A stretch of DNA of 64,000 nucleotides from Lethocerus indicus (lineage: Eukaryota > Arthropoda > Insecta > Hemiptera > Belostomatidae), in contig JACDQD010000105.1 in the NCBI GenBank assembly GCA_019843655.1, positions 3,782,001 to 3,846,000 on the forward strand, in the 5' to 3' direction. This document shows, one piece after another, positions 50,401 through 57,530 of the stretch (position 1 is its first letter; every line of letters begins with the position of its first letter). Below the pieces are notes generated by a model. That model made no database searches. It was not told the origin of the DNA and saw nothing but the letters and a program-made list of their open reading frames with translations. The position numbers and the translations under genes were made by a program.

Positions 50401-50633
50401 AATTATAGATAATTAAAATGATCCATTACTGTATTCTATGTATGTATTGGTTTGTTAATTACATTACACACATTTTGGTGTACATTAATCTGTACTGTCT
50501 AATCTCAACATTTATGTTGTTTGCTGGTCACATCTGTTTTCTTTTAATTATTACTAATATTATAACCTGTTATTTTTAATTTACAGTGTTTGGACATGAT
50601 ACTGCCAATTGTGACGATGGAGAAACATTTTAG
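6705..50633 (+). CDS. CLIP-190: CLIP-190 / CLIP-170 (CAP-Gly linker protein, restin), complete, 18 coding exons
   Basis: A microtubule plus-end tracking protein that binds tubulin and EB1 C-terminal tails and links plus ends to cortex, vesicles and dynein/dynactin. Coding exons: 6705-6816, 34333-34392, 34786-34860, 35763-35840, 36027-36179, 37026-37277, 37985-38162, 38632-38818, 39647-39709, 42226-42366, 42626-42769, 43159-44482, 44894-45057, 46030-46879, 47266-47417, 47842-48806, 49504-49682, 50587-50633. All junctions are GT-AG with agreeing phases. The total of 5124 nt is exactly 1708 codons (1707 residues plus TAG). Layout: basic Ser/Pro N-terminus with [14 protein letters not shown], the CLIP hallmark; CAP-Gly 1 at about 124-188; CAP-Gly 2 at about 254-319, both with GKNDG; Ser-rich linker to about 386; coiled coil to about 1632; CCHC knuckles at 1647-1661 and 1688-1701; terminal GETF. 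The length is close to Drosophila CLIP-190. The exon chain is my reading; additional small or alternative exons are possible. Confidence 0.94.
10161..10202 (-). repeat. Dispersed repeat family A, copy 1
   Basis: On the plus strand it contains AATGAGTACCTCACTATG followed by TTACTATCGG. This corresponds to the 5' part of a motif shared with about nine other places in the two large introns. Confidence 0.45.
10219..10460 (+). mobile_element. Degenerate hAT-like transposon end
   Basis: The stretch begins CAGTGTTGAACA, like the CAGTGTTG termini common in hAT elements. It is followed by crowded subterminal repeats in both orientations (TAGTTGCAACTA, GAACTGCAACTA, AACAACTACTAA, TTAGTTGCAGTGGCAAC), also typical of hAT ends. 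Similar CAACTAG/TAGCTACT words recur near 10905-10950. I did not find an intact opposite end (CAACACTG) or a second copy of the flanking 8 bases CTGGCAAC, so this is a fragment at best. Confidence 0.4.
11381..11411 (-). repeat. Dispersed repeat family A, copy 2 (short)
   Basis: On the plus strand it reads CTACTATGGGCTGAATGCT then ACTGATAATC, matching the central words of the family (TACTA, GCYGAATGCTACTGA). Confidence 0.35.
13222..13267. repeat. (AT)23 microsatellite
   Basis: An uninterrupted AT dinucleotide tract of about 46 bases inside CLIP-190 intron 1. Confidence 0.95.
14481..14528 (-). repeat. Dispersed repeat family A, copy 3
   Basis: On the plus strand it contains CTACCTTACTGTATCACT directly followed by GGCCGAATGCTACTGACGA and GAA. 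It is one of the clearest copies. About 80 bases upstream is a short palindrome (GGAATATC, ATC, GATATTCC at 14394-14412). Confidence 0.5.
17377..17432. repeat. (TA)28 microsatellite
   Basis: An uninterrupted TA tract of about 56 bases in CLIP-190 intron 1, the longest simple repeat in the window. Confidence 0.95.
19985..20120 (+). mobile_element. tRNA-derived SINE-like head
   Basis: A Pol III B-box-like word, GGTTCGAATTTCC, lies at 20031-20043 after an A-box-like stretch. It is followed by TCTATATGTTATGTGACTCC, which resembles the sequence downstream of the similar box near 25340. A copy of repeat family A lies about 130-190 bases further on (20241-20308). Together they could form one SINE of about 320 bases. 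No poly-A tail or target duplication was identified. Confidence 0.3.
20241..20308 (-). repeat. Dispersed repeat family A, copy 4
   Basis: On the plus strand it reads ATTACCTTACTATATTACTG, an extra TATATTACTA unit, then AATAGCCGAACGCTGCTGAC and GATGAGAAGCC. It differs from the other copies by an internal duplication of the TATATTACT word. Confidence 0.5.
24790..24905. mobile_element. tRNA-related sequence, probably SINE remnant
   Basis: The minus strand carries an intact B-box word GGTTCGATTCCC (24790-24801). On the plus strand 24851-24871 reads TAGTTTAGTCGGCAAGAGCA, which looks like a tRNA D-arm/A box (compare TAGCTCAGTYGGTAGAGC). The two marks are on opposite strands, and the plus-strand B box that should follow is damaged (GTTTCGGATC). 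A working tRNA is therefore unlikely. Confidence 0.35.
25300..25400 (+). mobile_element. tRNA-derived SINE-like fragment
   Basis: GGTTCGATCTC at 25340-25350 matches a Pol III B box with one base inserted. It is preceded by AATAGCTGAATAATTAGCAC and followed by CTCTATGTGCCAGTC, which resembles the material after the box near 20031. No cloverleaf can be folded by eye. Confidence 0.3.
25588..25609. repeat. 22-bp perfect palindrome
   Basis: AATGTTGATTC is directly followed by its exact reverse complement GAATCAACATT. It lies in CLIP-190 intron 1, away from any exon. Confidence 0.85.
27450..27687. mobile_element. piggyBac-like MITE with TTAA flanks
   Basis: TTAA at 27450-27453 and again at 27684-27687 flank a 230-bp body. 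The body starts CCCTCTAAGGGCC (27454-27466) and ends GGCCCATAGAGGG (27671-27683). The ends are inverted copies with one mismatch in 13. TTAA target duplication with CCC...GGG termini is the signature of the piggyBac superfamily. The body is AT-rich, has no transposase frame, and is therefore non-autonomous. This is the best-preserved mobile element seen in the window. Confidence 0.82.
27738..27873. repeat. Repeat family A, two copies head to head (imperfect inverted repeat)
   Basis: The left copy on the plus strand (about 27742-27783) contains TAGTAGCATTCCATTAGTAA then TTTAGTGAGGTATTCC. The right copy on the minus strand (about 27805-27873) contains GGTTTCGGCTTCGCGCCATA, then GATAGCATTCCATTATTAGT. 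Their cores are complementary and can fold into a long imperfect hairpin. The pair starts about 50 bases after the TTAA-flanked MITE. Confidence 0.5.
28527..28543 (+). repeat. Isolated tRNA T-arm-like hairpin
   Basis: CCGGG, TTCAATT, CCCGG makes a perfect 5-bp stem with a 7-base loop and contains a perfect B box (GGTTCAATTCC). The upstream 50 bases lack an A box and a D-arm, so this is most likely a SINE or tRNA pseudogene remnant. Confidence 0.3.
29059..29094. repeat. GC-rich hairpin with nested stem
   Basis: CTCCGACTT at 29059-29067 pairs exactly with AAGTCGGAG at 29086-29094. Inside it GCAC, ACC, GTGC forms a second stem. It lies in a locally GC-rich part of CLIP-190 intron 1. Confidence 0.7.
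30130..30173 (+). repeat. Dispersed repeat family A, copy 7
   Basis: It reads TTAGTAGGATTCCGTCAGTC followed by ATATAGTGAGGTATAAACG. This matches the family words AGTAGCATTCCGTTAGT and ATATAGTGAGGTA. Confidence 0.45.
30940..31209 (+). promoter_or_regulatory. CLIP-190: Probable internal CLIP-190 promoter and alternative first exon
   Basis: This is a G- and CpG-rich block inside intron 1. The first ATG after an in-frame TAG (31053-31055) is at 31200. It gives ATG ACT TCA G and is cut immediately by GTGAGG at 31210, ending in phase 1. The next exon (34333) enters in phase 1, so a transcript from here would read [16 protein letters not shown] and then the CAP-Gly domains, omitting the basic 37-residue N-terminus. 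Position, composition, phase and donor all fit. The transcription start is not identified, and no homologous peptide can be checked because only four residues differ. Confidence 0.5.
32007..32026. repeat. 8-bp hairpin with TGTT loop
   Basis: TTGATTGC, loop TGTT, GCAATCAA. It is a perfect short stem about 800 bases after the internal CLIP-190 promoter. Confidence 0.6.
34333..34392 (+). CDS. CLIP-190: CLIP-190 exon 2 (60 nt, phase 1-1)
   Basis: The acceptor CTAACTTTAG and donor GTAAGT are both strong. The exon encodes [19 protein letters not shown] in the low-complexity region before CAP-Gly 1. Its length is a multiple of three and both ends are phase 1, so it could be skipped without a frameshift. 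Confidence 0.82.
34786..34860 (+). CDS. CLIP-190: CLIP-190 exon 3 (75 nt, phase 1-1)
   Basis: It lies between ACATTTTAG and GTAAGT and encodes an acidic/polar stretch starting [15 protein letters not shown]. It is symmetric and skippable. No known domain is present. Confidence 0.8.
35763..35840 (+). CDS. CLIP-190: CLIP-190 exon 4 (78 nt, phase 1-1, candidate cassette)
   Basis: The acceptor is TTGCATGTAG and the donor is GTATAT. The exon encodes [20 protein letters not shown] then IRRTS, a Ser/Arg-rich linker directly before the acidic lead-in of CAP-Gly 1. It looks like coding sequence rather than chance: open, rich in CpG codons, and of a style seen in insect CLIP linkers. The splice sites are weaker than those of its neighbours, which suits an optional exon. 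Confidence 0.7.
36027..36179 (+). CDS. CLIP-190: CLIP-190 exon 5, first half of CAP-Gly 1
   Basis: It contains the acidic leader [18 protein letters not shown] and the CAP-Gly core [20 protein letters not shown], ending at LDEPIG. The GKNDG tubulin/EB1-tail binding loop is split by the following intron (PIG then KNDG). The donor is GTAAAT, phase 1. Confidence 0.92.
37026..37277 (+). CDS. CLIP-190: CLIP-190 exon 6, second half of CAP-Gly 1 plus Pro/Ser linker
   Basis: It starts [20 protein letters not shown], completing CAP-Gly 1. It continues into a Pro/Ser/Thr linker rich in TP and SP dipeptides ([23 protein letters not shown]), which are possible proline-directed phosphorylation sites. The exon is GC-rich. 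The acceptor is CCGTTTCCGCAG and the donor is CCCAG/GTTATA. Confidence 0.9.
37985..38162 (+). CDS. CLIP-190: CLIP-190 exon 7, CAP-Gly 2
   Basis: It encodes [20 protein letters not shown] and continues through [20 protein letters not shown]. The GKNDG motif is complete within this exon, unlike in CAP-Gly 1. It ends in phase 2 with CAG/GTCAGT. Confidence 0.93.
38632..38818 (+). CDS. CLIP-190: CLIP-190 exon 8, end of CAP-Gly 2 and Ser-rich linker, with an inner donor
   Basis: It begins [16 protein letters not shown], the close of CAP-Gly 2, then runs into a basic Ser-rich linker ([28 protein letters not shown]) of the kind regulated by phosphorylation in CLIP-170. The outer donor (CACGG/GTACAA at 38818) and an inner, stronger-looking donor (AAA/GTGAGT at 38680) both leave the frame in phase 0. 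Both forms are therefore possible; the short one would drop 46 residues. Confidence 0.8.
39177..39255. repeat. 13-bp perfect inverted repeat with 53-base spacer
   Basis: CGACTGCGTTATT at 39177-39189 and its exact reverse complement AATAACGCAGTCG at 39243-39255, in intron 8 of CLIP-190. No target duplication was identified. Confidence 0.8.
39647..39709 (+). CDS. CLIP-190: CLIP-190 exon 9 (63 nt, phase 0-0)
   Basis: It encodes [20 protein letters not shown], a Ser/Pro linker between CAP-Gly 2 and the coiled coil, with strong splice sites (TTTTGCAG, CAG/GTAATC). It is symmetric and so could be optional. Confidence 0.78.
39710..42225 (+). other. CLIP-190 intron 9, no gene seen
   Basis: AT-rich and CpG-poor intron of 2.5 kb with T-rich runs (for example 40727-40800). 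One small possible exon (TTGTCAG, 13 bases, GTAAGT at about 40200-40217) is not phase-neutral and is not supported. Confidence 0.6.
42226..42366 (+). CDS. CLIP-190: CLIP-190 exon 10, start of the coiled coil
   Basis: It encodes [20 protein letters not shown] and further heptads. This corresponds to the KEKQQHIEQLLAERDL-type start of the coiled coil in vertebrate CLIP-170. Together with exon 11 (42626-42769, ending [17 protein letters not shown]) it is the best conserved part of the rod. Confidence 0.9.
42626..42769 (+). CDS. CLIP-190: CLIP-190 exon 11, coiled coil
   Basis: It starts [20 protein letters not shown] and ends with a conserved [10 protein letters not shown] segment. It is phase 0 at both ends, 48 codons, with donor GAG/GTATGT. 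Confidence 0.9.
43159..44482 (+). CDS. CLIP-190: CLIP-190 exon 12, long coiled-coil exon
   Basis: A 1324-base exon beginning [20 protein letters not shown] and ending in phase 1 at ISS. It is heptad-repeat sequence dominated by Glu, Lys, Leu and Asn, with very A-rich codons and almost no CpG, in contrast to the CAP-Gly exons. Long open frames on the opposite strand are shadows of this composition. Confidence 0.95.
44894..45057 (+). CDS. CLIP-190: CLIP-190 exon 13, coiled coil
   Basis: It encodes [20 protein letters not shown] through LSQQKEKL. The acceptor at AATATATAG (44893) keeps phase 1. A nicer-looking acceptor at 44838 leads to a stop within a few codons and is rejected. Confidence 0.85.
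46030..46879 (+). CDS. CLIP-190: CLIP-190 exon 14, coiled coil
   Basis: An 850-base exon starting [20 protein letters not shown] and ending LTQELE in phase 1 (GTAAGT). It is continuous coiled coil with no obvious domain break. Confidence 0.94.
47266..47417 (+). CDS. CLIP-190: CLIP-190 exon 15, coiled coil
   Basis: It encodes [20 protein letters not shown] and further heptads up to LTQEKKKM. The short CSFGDDNNN stretch breaks the heptads and may be a hinge. Phase 1 in, phase 0 out. Confidence 0.88.
47842..48806 (+). CDS. CLIP-190: CLIP-190 exon 16, last coiled-coil exon
   Basis: A 965-base exon starting [20 protein letters not shown] and ending TDATVSN in phase 2 (CA/GTGAGT). Near its end, [20 protein letters not shown] resembles the conserved close of the rod just before the metal-binding tail in CLIP proteins. 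Confidence 0.94.
49504..49682 (+). CDS. CLIP-190: CLIP-190 exon 17, first zinc knuckle and start of the second
   Basis: After [12 protein letters not shown] comes [15 protein letters not shown] (C-X2-C-X5-H-X4-C, residues 1647-1661). A His/Pro/Arg linker follows, then YCDICE, the first half of the second knuckle. In CLIP-170 this tail binds p150Glued and LIS1 and folds back on the CAP-Gly domains. Confidence 0.94.
50587..50633 (+). CDS. CLIP-190: CLIP-190 last exon, second zinc knuckle and terminal ETF
   Basis: It encodes [15 protein letters not shown] and TAG. Joined to YCDICE it gives C-X2-C-X4-H-X4-C, a classic CCHC knuckle. The C-terminal acidic residues plus aromatic (ETF) imitate the EEY/F tails bound by CAP-Gly domains, as in vertebrate CLIP-170. 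Confidence 0.94.
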
Positions 50634-51290
50634 TCAAAAGGCTTTATATATTATTTTGCCTTAAAAAAAGTTTTCAGTGAGTATACATTCATGTTGTAGA
50701 ATCAGTAAATTAGGAATAATGTAAATTAGGAAGAAATATTTGAATATACAAAAATTTTATTGCAAACTTTGCAGGTTTTCCTTCCCTAAGGTTGACCTTC
50801 TCAAAAAAGTATGACTTTTTATAGATAATATAATTTATTTCTGTGTTGTAGAATTCTGCACTTGGTGTTAACAAATACTATATGTATTGAGAATATCCTG
50901 TTAGCCGTACTATATAGATATCGTGAAATCAAAATGTATTAATGTCAAAACATACGTCTATTAATGTTAATATCCTTAAATAACTATTGAAAGTATTAAA
51001 GTGCCTTGTTAGTCAGTTGTCTTTGAAATATAAATGTCGATATTGTGCCAAGGTAGTGAGCCTCTTTCCAGGGAATTAATCTCATAATATTGTTTATATT
51101 TTTATTTTATTACTCCTTACAAATGGAATCTCAGACATTTGTTTAGTTTTGCTAGACTGTATTATATTGTTGATAATTATATTGTTGAAATTTTTTTTGT
51201 ATAAAAATGAAACGTTTTCTTCAATCACCATTTAATTGTATACATGTATATAGAGGCATATATGTAAAAATAATAAAGATATTAATTCAG
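50634..51290 (+). other. CLIP-190 3' untranslated region
   Basis: AT-rich sequence after the TAG at 50631-50633. The first good polyadenylation signal, AATAAA, is at 51272-51277, giving a 3' UTR of about 650 bases. The end is inferred from this motif alone. Confidence 0.5.
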
Positions 51291-51442
51291 AGACAATTAA
51301 AATATTTGTTGAATGCGGATATGTGTTGAATTATGTTTCTTCCCTTTCCTCTGTTGTTTTTTAGTGTAATCATTATAGTATCACTAAAATTAGAAGCAAG
51401 ATTAACGACTAAAGTATTATCCAGAATAAAATACACTATGAA

Positions 51443-51458
51443 ATATATATATATATAT

Positions 51459-51493
<35 letters not shown>
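51443..51493. repeat. Compound (AT)n(AC)n(AT)n microsatellite
   Basis: About 8 AT units, then about 6 AC units, then about 12 AT units, in the short space between the convergent 3' ends of CLIP-190 and RPB11. Confidence 0.93.
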
Positions 51494-51724
51494 AAATTGT
51501 ATCTTAAAACCCTCCACTTAATTAATCCAAATCAAAACCATTGTATAAAGACTACAAAATTAAAATATATCTTTTAAACATGATTCAAACAAAGAGCCTA
51601 CTATGTAATATTCTGTTTTTGATACAATTAACATTATATGTACAGAAAAGGAATTTGTAATAAAGTAATGAAGAAATATCATGATGTAAATGATGAAATA
51701 TACAATAATGAAACCAAAAACAAT

Positions 51725-51873
51725 TAATAAATTTTGTGTATATTTAATGTGTAAAAAATATTTTAGATTTAACAACATCCACAAAAAATTACAGGGCTTG
51801 AGTCAATTGATTAAGCCATAAGTAAAATTAAATAGTTACATTATATATAAAATTGTGTTACAGGGAGTTCTGC
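51725..51873 (-). other. Probable RPB11 3' untranslated region
   Basis: Follows the RPB11 stop on the minus strand. The nearest polyadenylation-like word is ATTAAA (minus strand, 51743-51748), a common variant signal. The stretch 51291-51724 between the two genes shows nothing else but the microsatellite. Confidence 0.35.
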
Positions 51874-53066
51874 TTAACTCTGCTTTTCTTTCATCTCCTT
51901 AATAGATTCCTGAAATTAAGAAAGTACAAATAACATTATACATATTTATAAATACAACATTTCTATAATTTGATAATAATTCATCATTAGAATTGTTATT
52001 ATACAGCATTCTGGAAAAGTCATTACGTTACCAATAAAAACTGGCAATCTCTTAACTACACAACATACAGTTCTAAAACTGGTATTATGGATACAAACAA
52101 AAACTATTTATTGTAATAATAATTTTATGTTATTTCATATTTGTAACAGTAGAGAAACTAATCTCCCTATGACTCTTGTTTGGAAAATTACATTTCATGT
52201 AGAGGAAAACTATTTTCAGAAGTCTGAAAATACAATAGCTGTGAATGGCTTTATTGGTTTCAGCATTACTGAACAGTTGTTTACGTCAAATTTGTATTGC
52301 AACACTTGTGGCCAGCTTGTAGGTTTAAAACTTTATTTATAAATTCATATAAAATTCCATTGACAGATTTCACTTCATATTTGATTTGGTTTTGCTTCAT
52401 CCGTGCCATGAACAAATTGAGGAAGTACAGAGCATCAATCAACCAAATTATTCCATTATGTACTGTACTGAACAAATATAAATACAAAGGCACATAACCA
52501 TTCCTTACATTGTACACTTTTCATTGGACCTACCTTAAATCTTTCTTCTATCAAGGATATTTCTGCTAATAAATCTTTAATAGCCTCATTCAGAACCTCA
52601 GTTGGAGTTTTTGACACACTGGTTTGTATCCTCAGGACAAACTTGTGTTCCAAAGGATGGGGTACTTTGTAACCAGCAAACAACACATTGGGATCCTTCA
52701 AAAGCTGGCTGTTGGATGAACAGGTAAAGTATTAATAATAATAAGTAAAATCCTATTTCATACAATTTATGCAATAACTTACTTCCTAATCATGTTTCCT
52801 AGAGTGTGATCTTCTTTGTTTATTGTAAATATAGCAGCATTTGGTACTTTTGTATCCATTTCTTTAATAACTCTGCAAATTATTAAACAATATGTTACTC
52901 ACAGTGTCATTGTCATAAATGTAAATAAATCAATGAAAAATAAAAAAAATGTTTTGACTGTGCATTAAATGTGTAGAATGTAAATCGTCGAAGGGGAAGA
53001 CCCCTTTACATACTTCTTTTCATTCTCGTACAAGAGAAATGACTCGAAAGTTGCCGGAGCATTCAT
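51874..53066 (-). CDS. Rpb11: DNA-directed RNA polymerase II subunit RPB11, complete
   Basis: RPB11 forms the heterodimer with RPB3 (the counterpart of the bacterial alpha dimer) that nucleates assembly of nuclear RNA polymerase II. Four exons: 53014-53066, 52783-52872, 52534-52708 and 51874-51909, all GT-AG with matching phases. They give 117 residues plus TAA, the same length as human RPB11. The start is the ATG at 53066 ([18 protein letters not shown]). Hallmarks are [20 protein letters not shown], the alpha-like dimerisation motif, and [20 protein letters not shown]. The C-terminal helix is [17 protein letters not shown]. The last exon adds only [11 protein letters not shown]. No missing or odd residue was seen. 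It is tail to tail with CLIP-190 and head to head with ERK, with about 780 bases between the two start codons. Confidence 0.96.
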
Positions 53067-53848
53067 TTTTCTACGGGTATAAGCACCTTGCTTCTATCAA
53101 AAACAAAGTAAACCCAGAGAGACGTATAAACTTCTCGATGAGCGAAGTCCTAACTGAAAGAATAGTCGCCCAGGGTTGCCAACATCGAAATATGTAAATA
53201 TTGTAATGGCTTGCGAAGATTTAGGTTATGGAATATAACCAATAATTAAAGAAATTTAAATTTTTACACATTCACTACCACAGTTTGATCGATAAATTAT
53301 CTTTCCTGCATTTAATTATCTTACATAAGTGTAATGCTATTATTATTGCATTAAGAATCACTTATATTATACCATGAATATACAAATATGTAAATGAAAA
53401 TGGATTGTATATCACATAAATAAAGAAATGTGGATTAACAAGGTGTTTATTGCAATCTTGATTCAGTTTTAGACCACATAAGTAGTTAAGTTCTGTAAAA
53501 TAGCTAGAAAAAAGTAGGGAACAATAATTTAACAAAAGCTTGAGAGAAATAGTCGATAGTCCAGGACTTCTTCGTTATGTGGACGAAGTATCGAGCTAAC
53601 GAATGAGGTGCGGTGTCACTATAAATCGGCAGTGCATAAAAGTGGAAAGGAATTTAATTAAACGTTATAAAATTGATAGATAAAAATTTGCCCTTTCCTA
53701 CGCGTACCAAGGGAATTTTTTTCTTTTGGCCTCGACACTGGGAGCCGTCGGCAGATTGCAGATCGTGTGAGTCTTGGGGCCGGTGGGCGAGCGGAGTAGA
53801 GCGCTATTTGAGAGACGTTCATTTTGTGTGTGGACAGTTGAGTTGGAA
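53067..53848. promoter_or_regulatory. Divergent RPB11/ERK promoter region
   Basis: Only about 780 bases separate the RPB11 ATG (minus) from the ERK ATG (plus). On the plus strand TATAAAA lies at 53666-53672. CCCTTTCC, a pyrimidine tract of the type seen at 5'-TOP starts, lies about 25 bases further on at 53691-53698, a fair candidate for an ERK start site. CpG becomes frequent from about 53560. No specific start for RPB11 could be picked. Confidence 0.45.
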
Positions 53849-53973
53849 ATGGCGGACGAGCCGACAGCTCCGGTTTCCAGCAACGTCGAAATCGTGAGGG
53901 GCCAGACTTTTGAAGTTGGCCCCCGGTACACGAATCTCTCCTACATCGGCGAAGGGGCCTACGGGATGGTCGT
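53849..53973 (+). CDS. rl: ERK-type MAP kinase (rolled/MAPK1), first coding exon only
   Basis: ERK is the Ser/Thr kinase activated by MEK on a TEY loop; it acts in cytoplasm and nucleus downstream of Ras and Raf. The exon codes 41 residues plus two bases: [20 protein letters not shown], then [20 protein letters not shown] and V. The GEGAYG sequence is the Gly-rich ATP-binding loop, and [24 protein letters not shown] is characteristic of ERK1/2 rather than p38 or JNK. The ATG at 53849 is the first in frame after TGA at 53768. The exon ends right after the Gly loop (GT/GTGAGT, phase 2). The catalytic Lys, HRD, DFG and TEY parts are beyond the window. The N-terminal extension [12 protein letters not shown] is lineage-specific. 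Confidence 0.94.
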
Positions 53974-56900
53974 GTGAGTATTTTTTCTTACAGACATTTA
54001 TTTCGGCCCGTATTTTTTTTCCTTATTCCTCTGCACACTCTGCCGCTCGGTTATAATGCCGGCATTTCTAGTTCAATTTTTTTCTCCTCGAATTCTATTT
54101 ACGACAACTGATCTGACGACCGCAACCCGATCCTACCATTATTATGGGGGGTCGTCCGCGGCAGGTTAGTCCGGCTTATCACTATTCTTGATATATCCTA
54201 TTTTAAAACCAGAAAATTCGTGCTTAAGATAACTCGATAATTTGCTTATCTGTGGTTACCTAAAAAAACATATATTTCTCGCAATTTGGTTAATTTCGTT
54301 ACACGGCGTTTACTTCATTCCTACTTCTAGTAAATTGATCTCTATTTATTATTAACAAATTTGTCTGAACTTGGTTATTAAACCATACTAAATTTAGCCT
54401 AGGGATCTTCTGCCCTGCAATATTGGGGATATTTTAATTTTATATGTGTTTTGTCCTGAAAGTCATTGCAGTGAAAAATCTAATGGTAACGGTATACATC
54501 AAGTTATTCCCATATCCTAGTTACAGTGTTCTTTCTGTTACTGTAGTAGCTATTTGTATTATCGGTATTAAAGGTTTTCTGCTTTAAAAGTAGTAGCTTT
54601 GTGATCATCAGTATAATTCATAATTTTTTCTGATTAATTGTCATCATTATGCATTTAAAGTTTTGTTTTGTTATTGGCCCAAAATAACTATTTCAAATTT
54701 TGTTTAAAACTTGGACTCAATGTTTTCAGAGCAAGTATTTCACACAAATGATAAAAAATGTATTTAATTCTATTATAATTTATTCATTGCTCATGAAAGG
54801 AAATATATTTTTTCCATTCAAAAATATTACAATTTGTGAATTAAATTATTTCTTAGATGGTTCTAAAGTGTCATTGTATGTACGTATACAAACAGATATA
54901 GTCCTATACAAACACTAAATAATTTTTCATTATCGTACATTTTCTAGTCTTTTTCTTACAGTTTTTGTAAATAATGGCCATCAGTTATTGAGTTCTGAAT
55001 ATATAAAGTAATATATATAAAGTAAGTCAGTAGATTATAAATATTTTTTCTATGCTCGCTCCCGCTATGCTTGCCTAATTTGGGTGATGATCCATTTGAA
55101 CTTGCTTGATTTGAAGTGTACATTTTTTTATTTGTAATGCTATACATGTATTGTATGTTTCCATATAGTACGTTCACACCTGTTGATAGAAATACTGGAT
55201 GGTTTATTATATGTGGGAAAAGGAAAAAATGAACTATTACTTTTAAAGCGCATATACAGTTTAATTTTTTTAGTTCTATACCTCTTCTTGCTTATTCTGG
55301 TTTCTCATCATGCTATCATTATGTTGTGCACTATATTTGAAATGTTGATGAAGGGTGTAACCAGCAACAGACATGAGACCGAAAATAGCATTATTTACCA
55401 TTTTTAAAGTTATTATTAATTTTTGCTAGTTACTTGAAAATTACTTGAATTTGTTTTCTATAAATATGAATATCTATTGCAGGTTTGAAATCTAACAGGG
55501 TGTATTTCTGCCTCCTAAAAATTGTATATTTATTAAATGGCATTTTATATTTTTTTCTGCTGGTGTCTATAAATTTAAGATTCACACCTGTTGGACCTGT
55601 TGAAAGTTTATAGATTTTCCAAGCTGTGAGAATGAATACATGAACTGAATATTTGAATATGTTGAATTGTGATTGGATATCAAGTTCATGGATGTGACCC
55701 TGTGGGGCCTTATGATTTCAACCTTACGATTTAAAGGTTGCATTTAAATGACATAAGACTTATGTAATGTGCATAGACATATATCAATGCATGATATCAG
55801 TATCATCAATTATTTGTTGTCCGTGCTTGACACTCATACATATAGCGCATACTATTTATTTATTATGTTTCCCCTAGATCTGATTTTATATTATGGTAAA
55901 AGAAAAAATTACACTTGACATACCTAGATATAAACAATTATTCTTAGAATTAATGTTTATGTATACCTTATATTTATAGTACTTGAATTCTGTAGTTCTA
56001 ATTTTTTGCTGCTATTTATTTTCAAATAAATGCTACTGTTTTATTCAGGGGGGGTGGTCTTAATTGAATTATTATTTAAATACAGAATTCATTTTGTTCA
56101 TAATGCTAGTACAGTATCACTAATGATTTTATAGATATTTACTTGGAATTATAGGACTTGGGCCTCATTTATCAGCCAAGGGTCTGTCAGTTCCAAATTC
56201 GCTTCCTTTAATTATCCTTGATTATTCCTGTAATTATTAGTTGGTTGTTATGCCGAAATAATAGCAACATGGTCTAAAGCTGGTGTATTACTGTAAATAA
56301 GCCTGTAAAACGGGGATTTGTAGATGCTCTTGTCAGCAAAATAAGTTTTATGTTTATCTATTGACGAAAAGGAAAACTGCGTTCTTGTAGATGGAAGGGG
56401 GAGTCATTGAATGGCGGTTTTGCTAAAACTGGGAATGGTCACAAATTAACGAATTTGAGAAAGATATTGTTAAAATACTTCGGTTTAATTCTTTTATGAC
56501 GATTTGAAGGTCTATAAAAAGGCGCACTGTTTCGTAACTGCTGTACATCTCGCCTGTTTGGGGTGTACGGCATGTGGGGGGTAGACTGGGCAGCGCTGTT
56601 CGTTCCGGTCTCCTGTTGGACGCTGTAATTGGTTTCAACGAACATTTCATGAGACCCGTATTTATTGCGTGTTTTGGCTGCATCATACGAGGTAGGTTTT
56701 GACAGCTGCTCACCCGGAATGCTGAGGTTGAGATGTATGCGGGCGAAAAGAGTCGGAACATTGAACGAATGTATCCAATAATACTATGTAACGTAAATTA
56801 TCACGTCTATACCTTAAATTGATACTGTACGATTCATTTGTGGAGTATTTACTTTATTCGCTATAGTCATTACGTCACAGTCCTTTTGTGTTCGGTGTAA

Positions 56901-57483
56901 GACACTTCCTTAAATTGTTTTCTTTGTCGGGACCTTTGAAAAATGTTTTTTTTTTCGATCTCCATGTATGCGGTTGTACTTCACATTGAGCAATCTTACA
57001 GTAAACTAACAAATTCCCAACACCGTTAAATTTTGTTCATTTCATTCATTTCCGCGAGCGCACTAGCGACTTTAGCGAATGTTACAACAGCTTACACTCA
57101 GATTTTGTTTCGACTCGTCTGTTTGTACTGTTAGGGGGATTGTCGGGTAGGACAAAAAAACGATTCTAGACTGGACAAAGGTAGGATTAACGGGTTTGTA
57201 CGGTGAGTAATTTTGAAGTGGAATGCTCGATAACGGTTAGGAACTGGTTCTGAACAACAAATTGGACATTAAGATCTGAATGTAATGTTACGTTTGATGC
57301 GCAGTATGGATCGTTTTTTATTGTCCTTAATATCCCGGATTATAGGTTTCTGATTCAATTTATGCGGTATCGTTTTGTCGGACTACACTTCTGTTCTATA
57401 GCCCTGTTTTTGTTTCAATATCGCATTTAAAGGATATTTTTTGTTGTCTTCACTCGTTTATTTTATCCTAAGTTACACCCGAT

Positions 57484-57530
57484 GGTTTCGGCTTTTCGCC
57501 ATTGTCACTAACATTATGCTAGTAATACAG
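57484..57530 (+). repeat. Dispersed repeat family A, copy 8
   Basis: It reads GGTTTCGGCTTTTCGCCATT then GTCACTAACATTATGCTAGT and AATA. The GGTTTCGGCTT-TCGCC end is shared with the copy at 27873 (minus strand). Confidence 0.45.
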
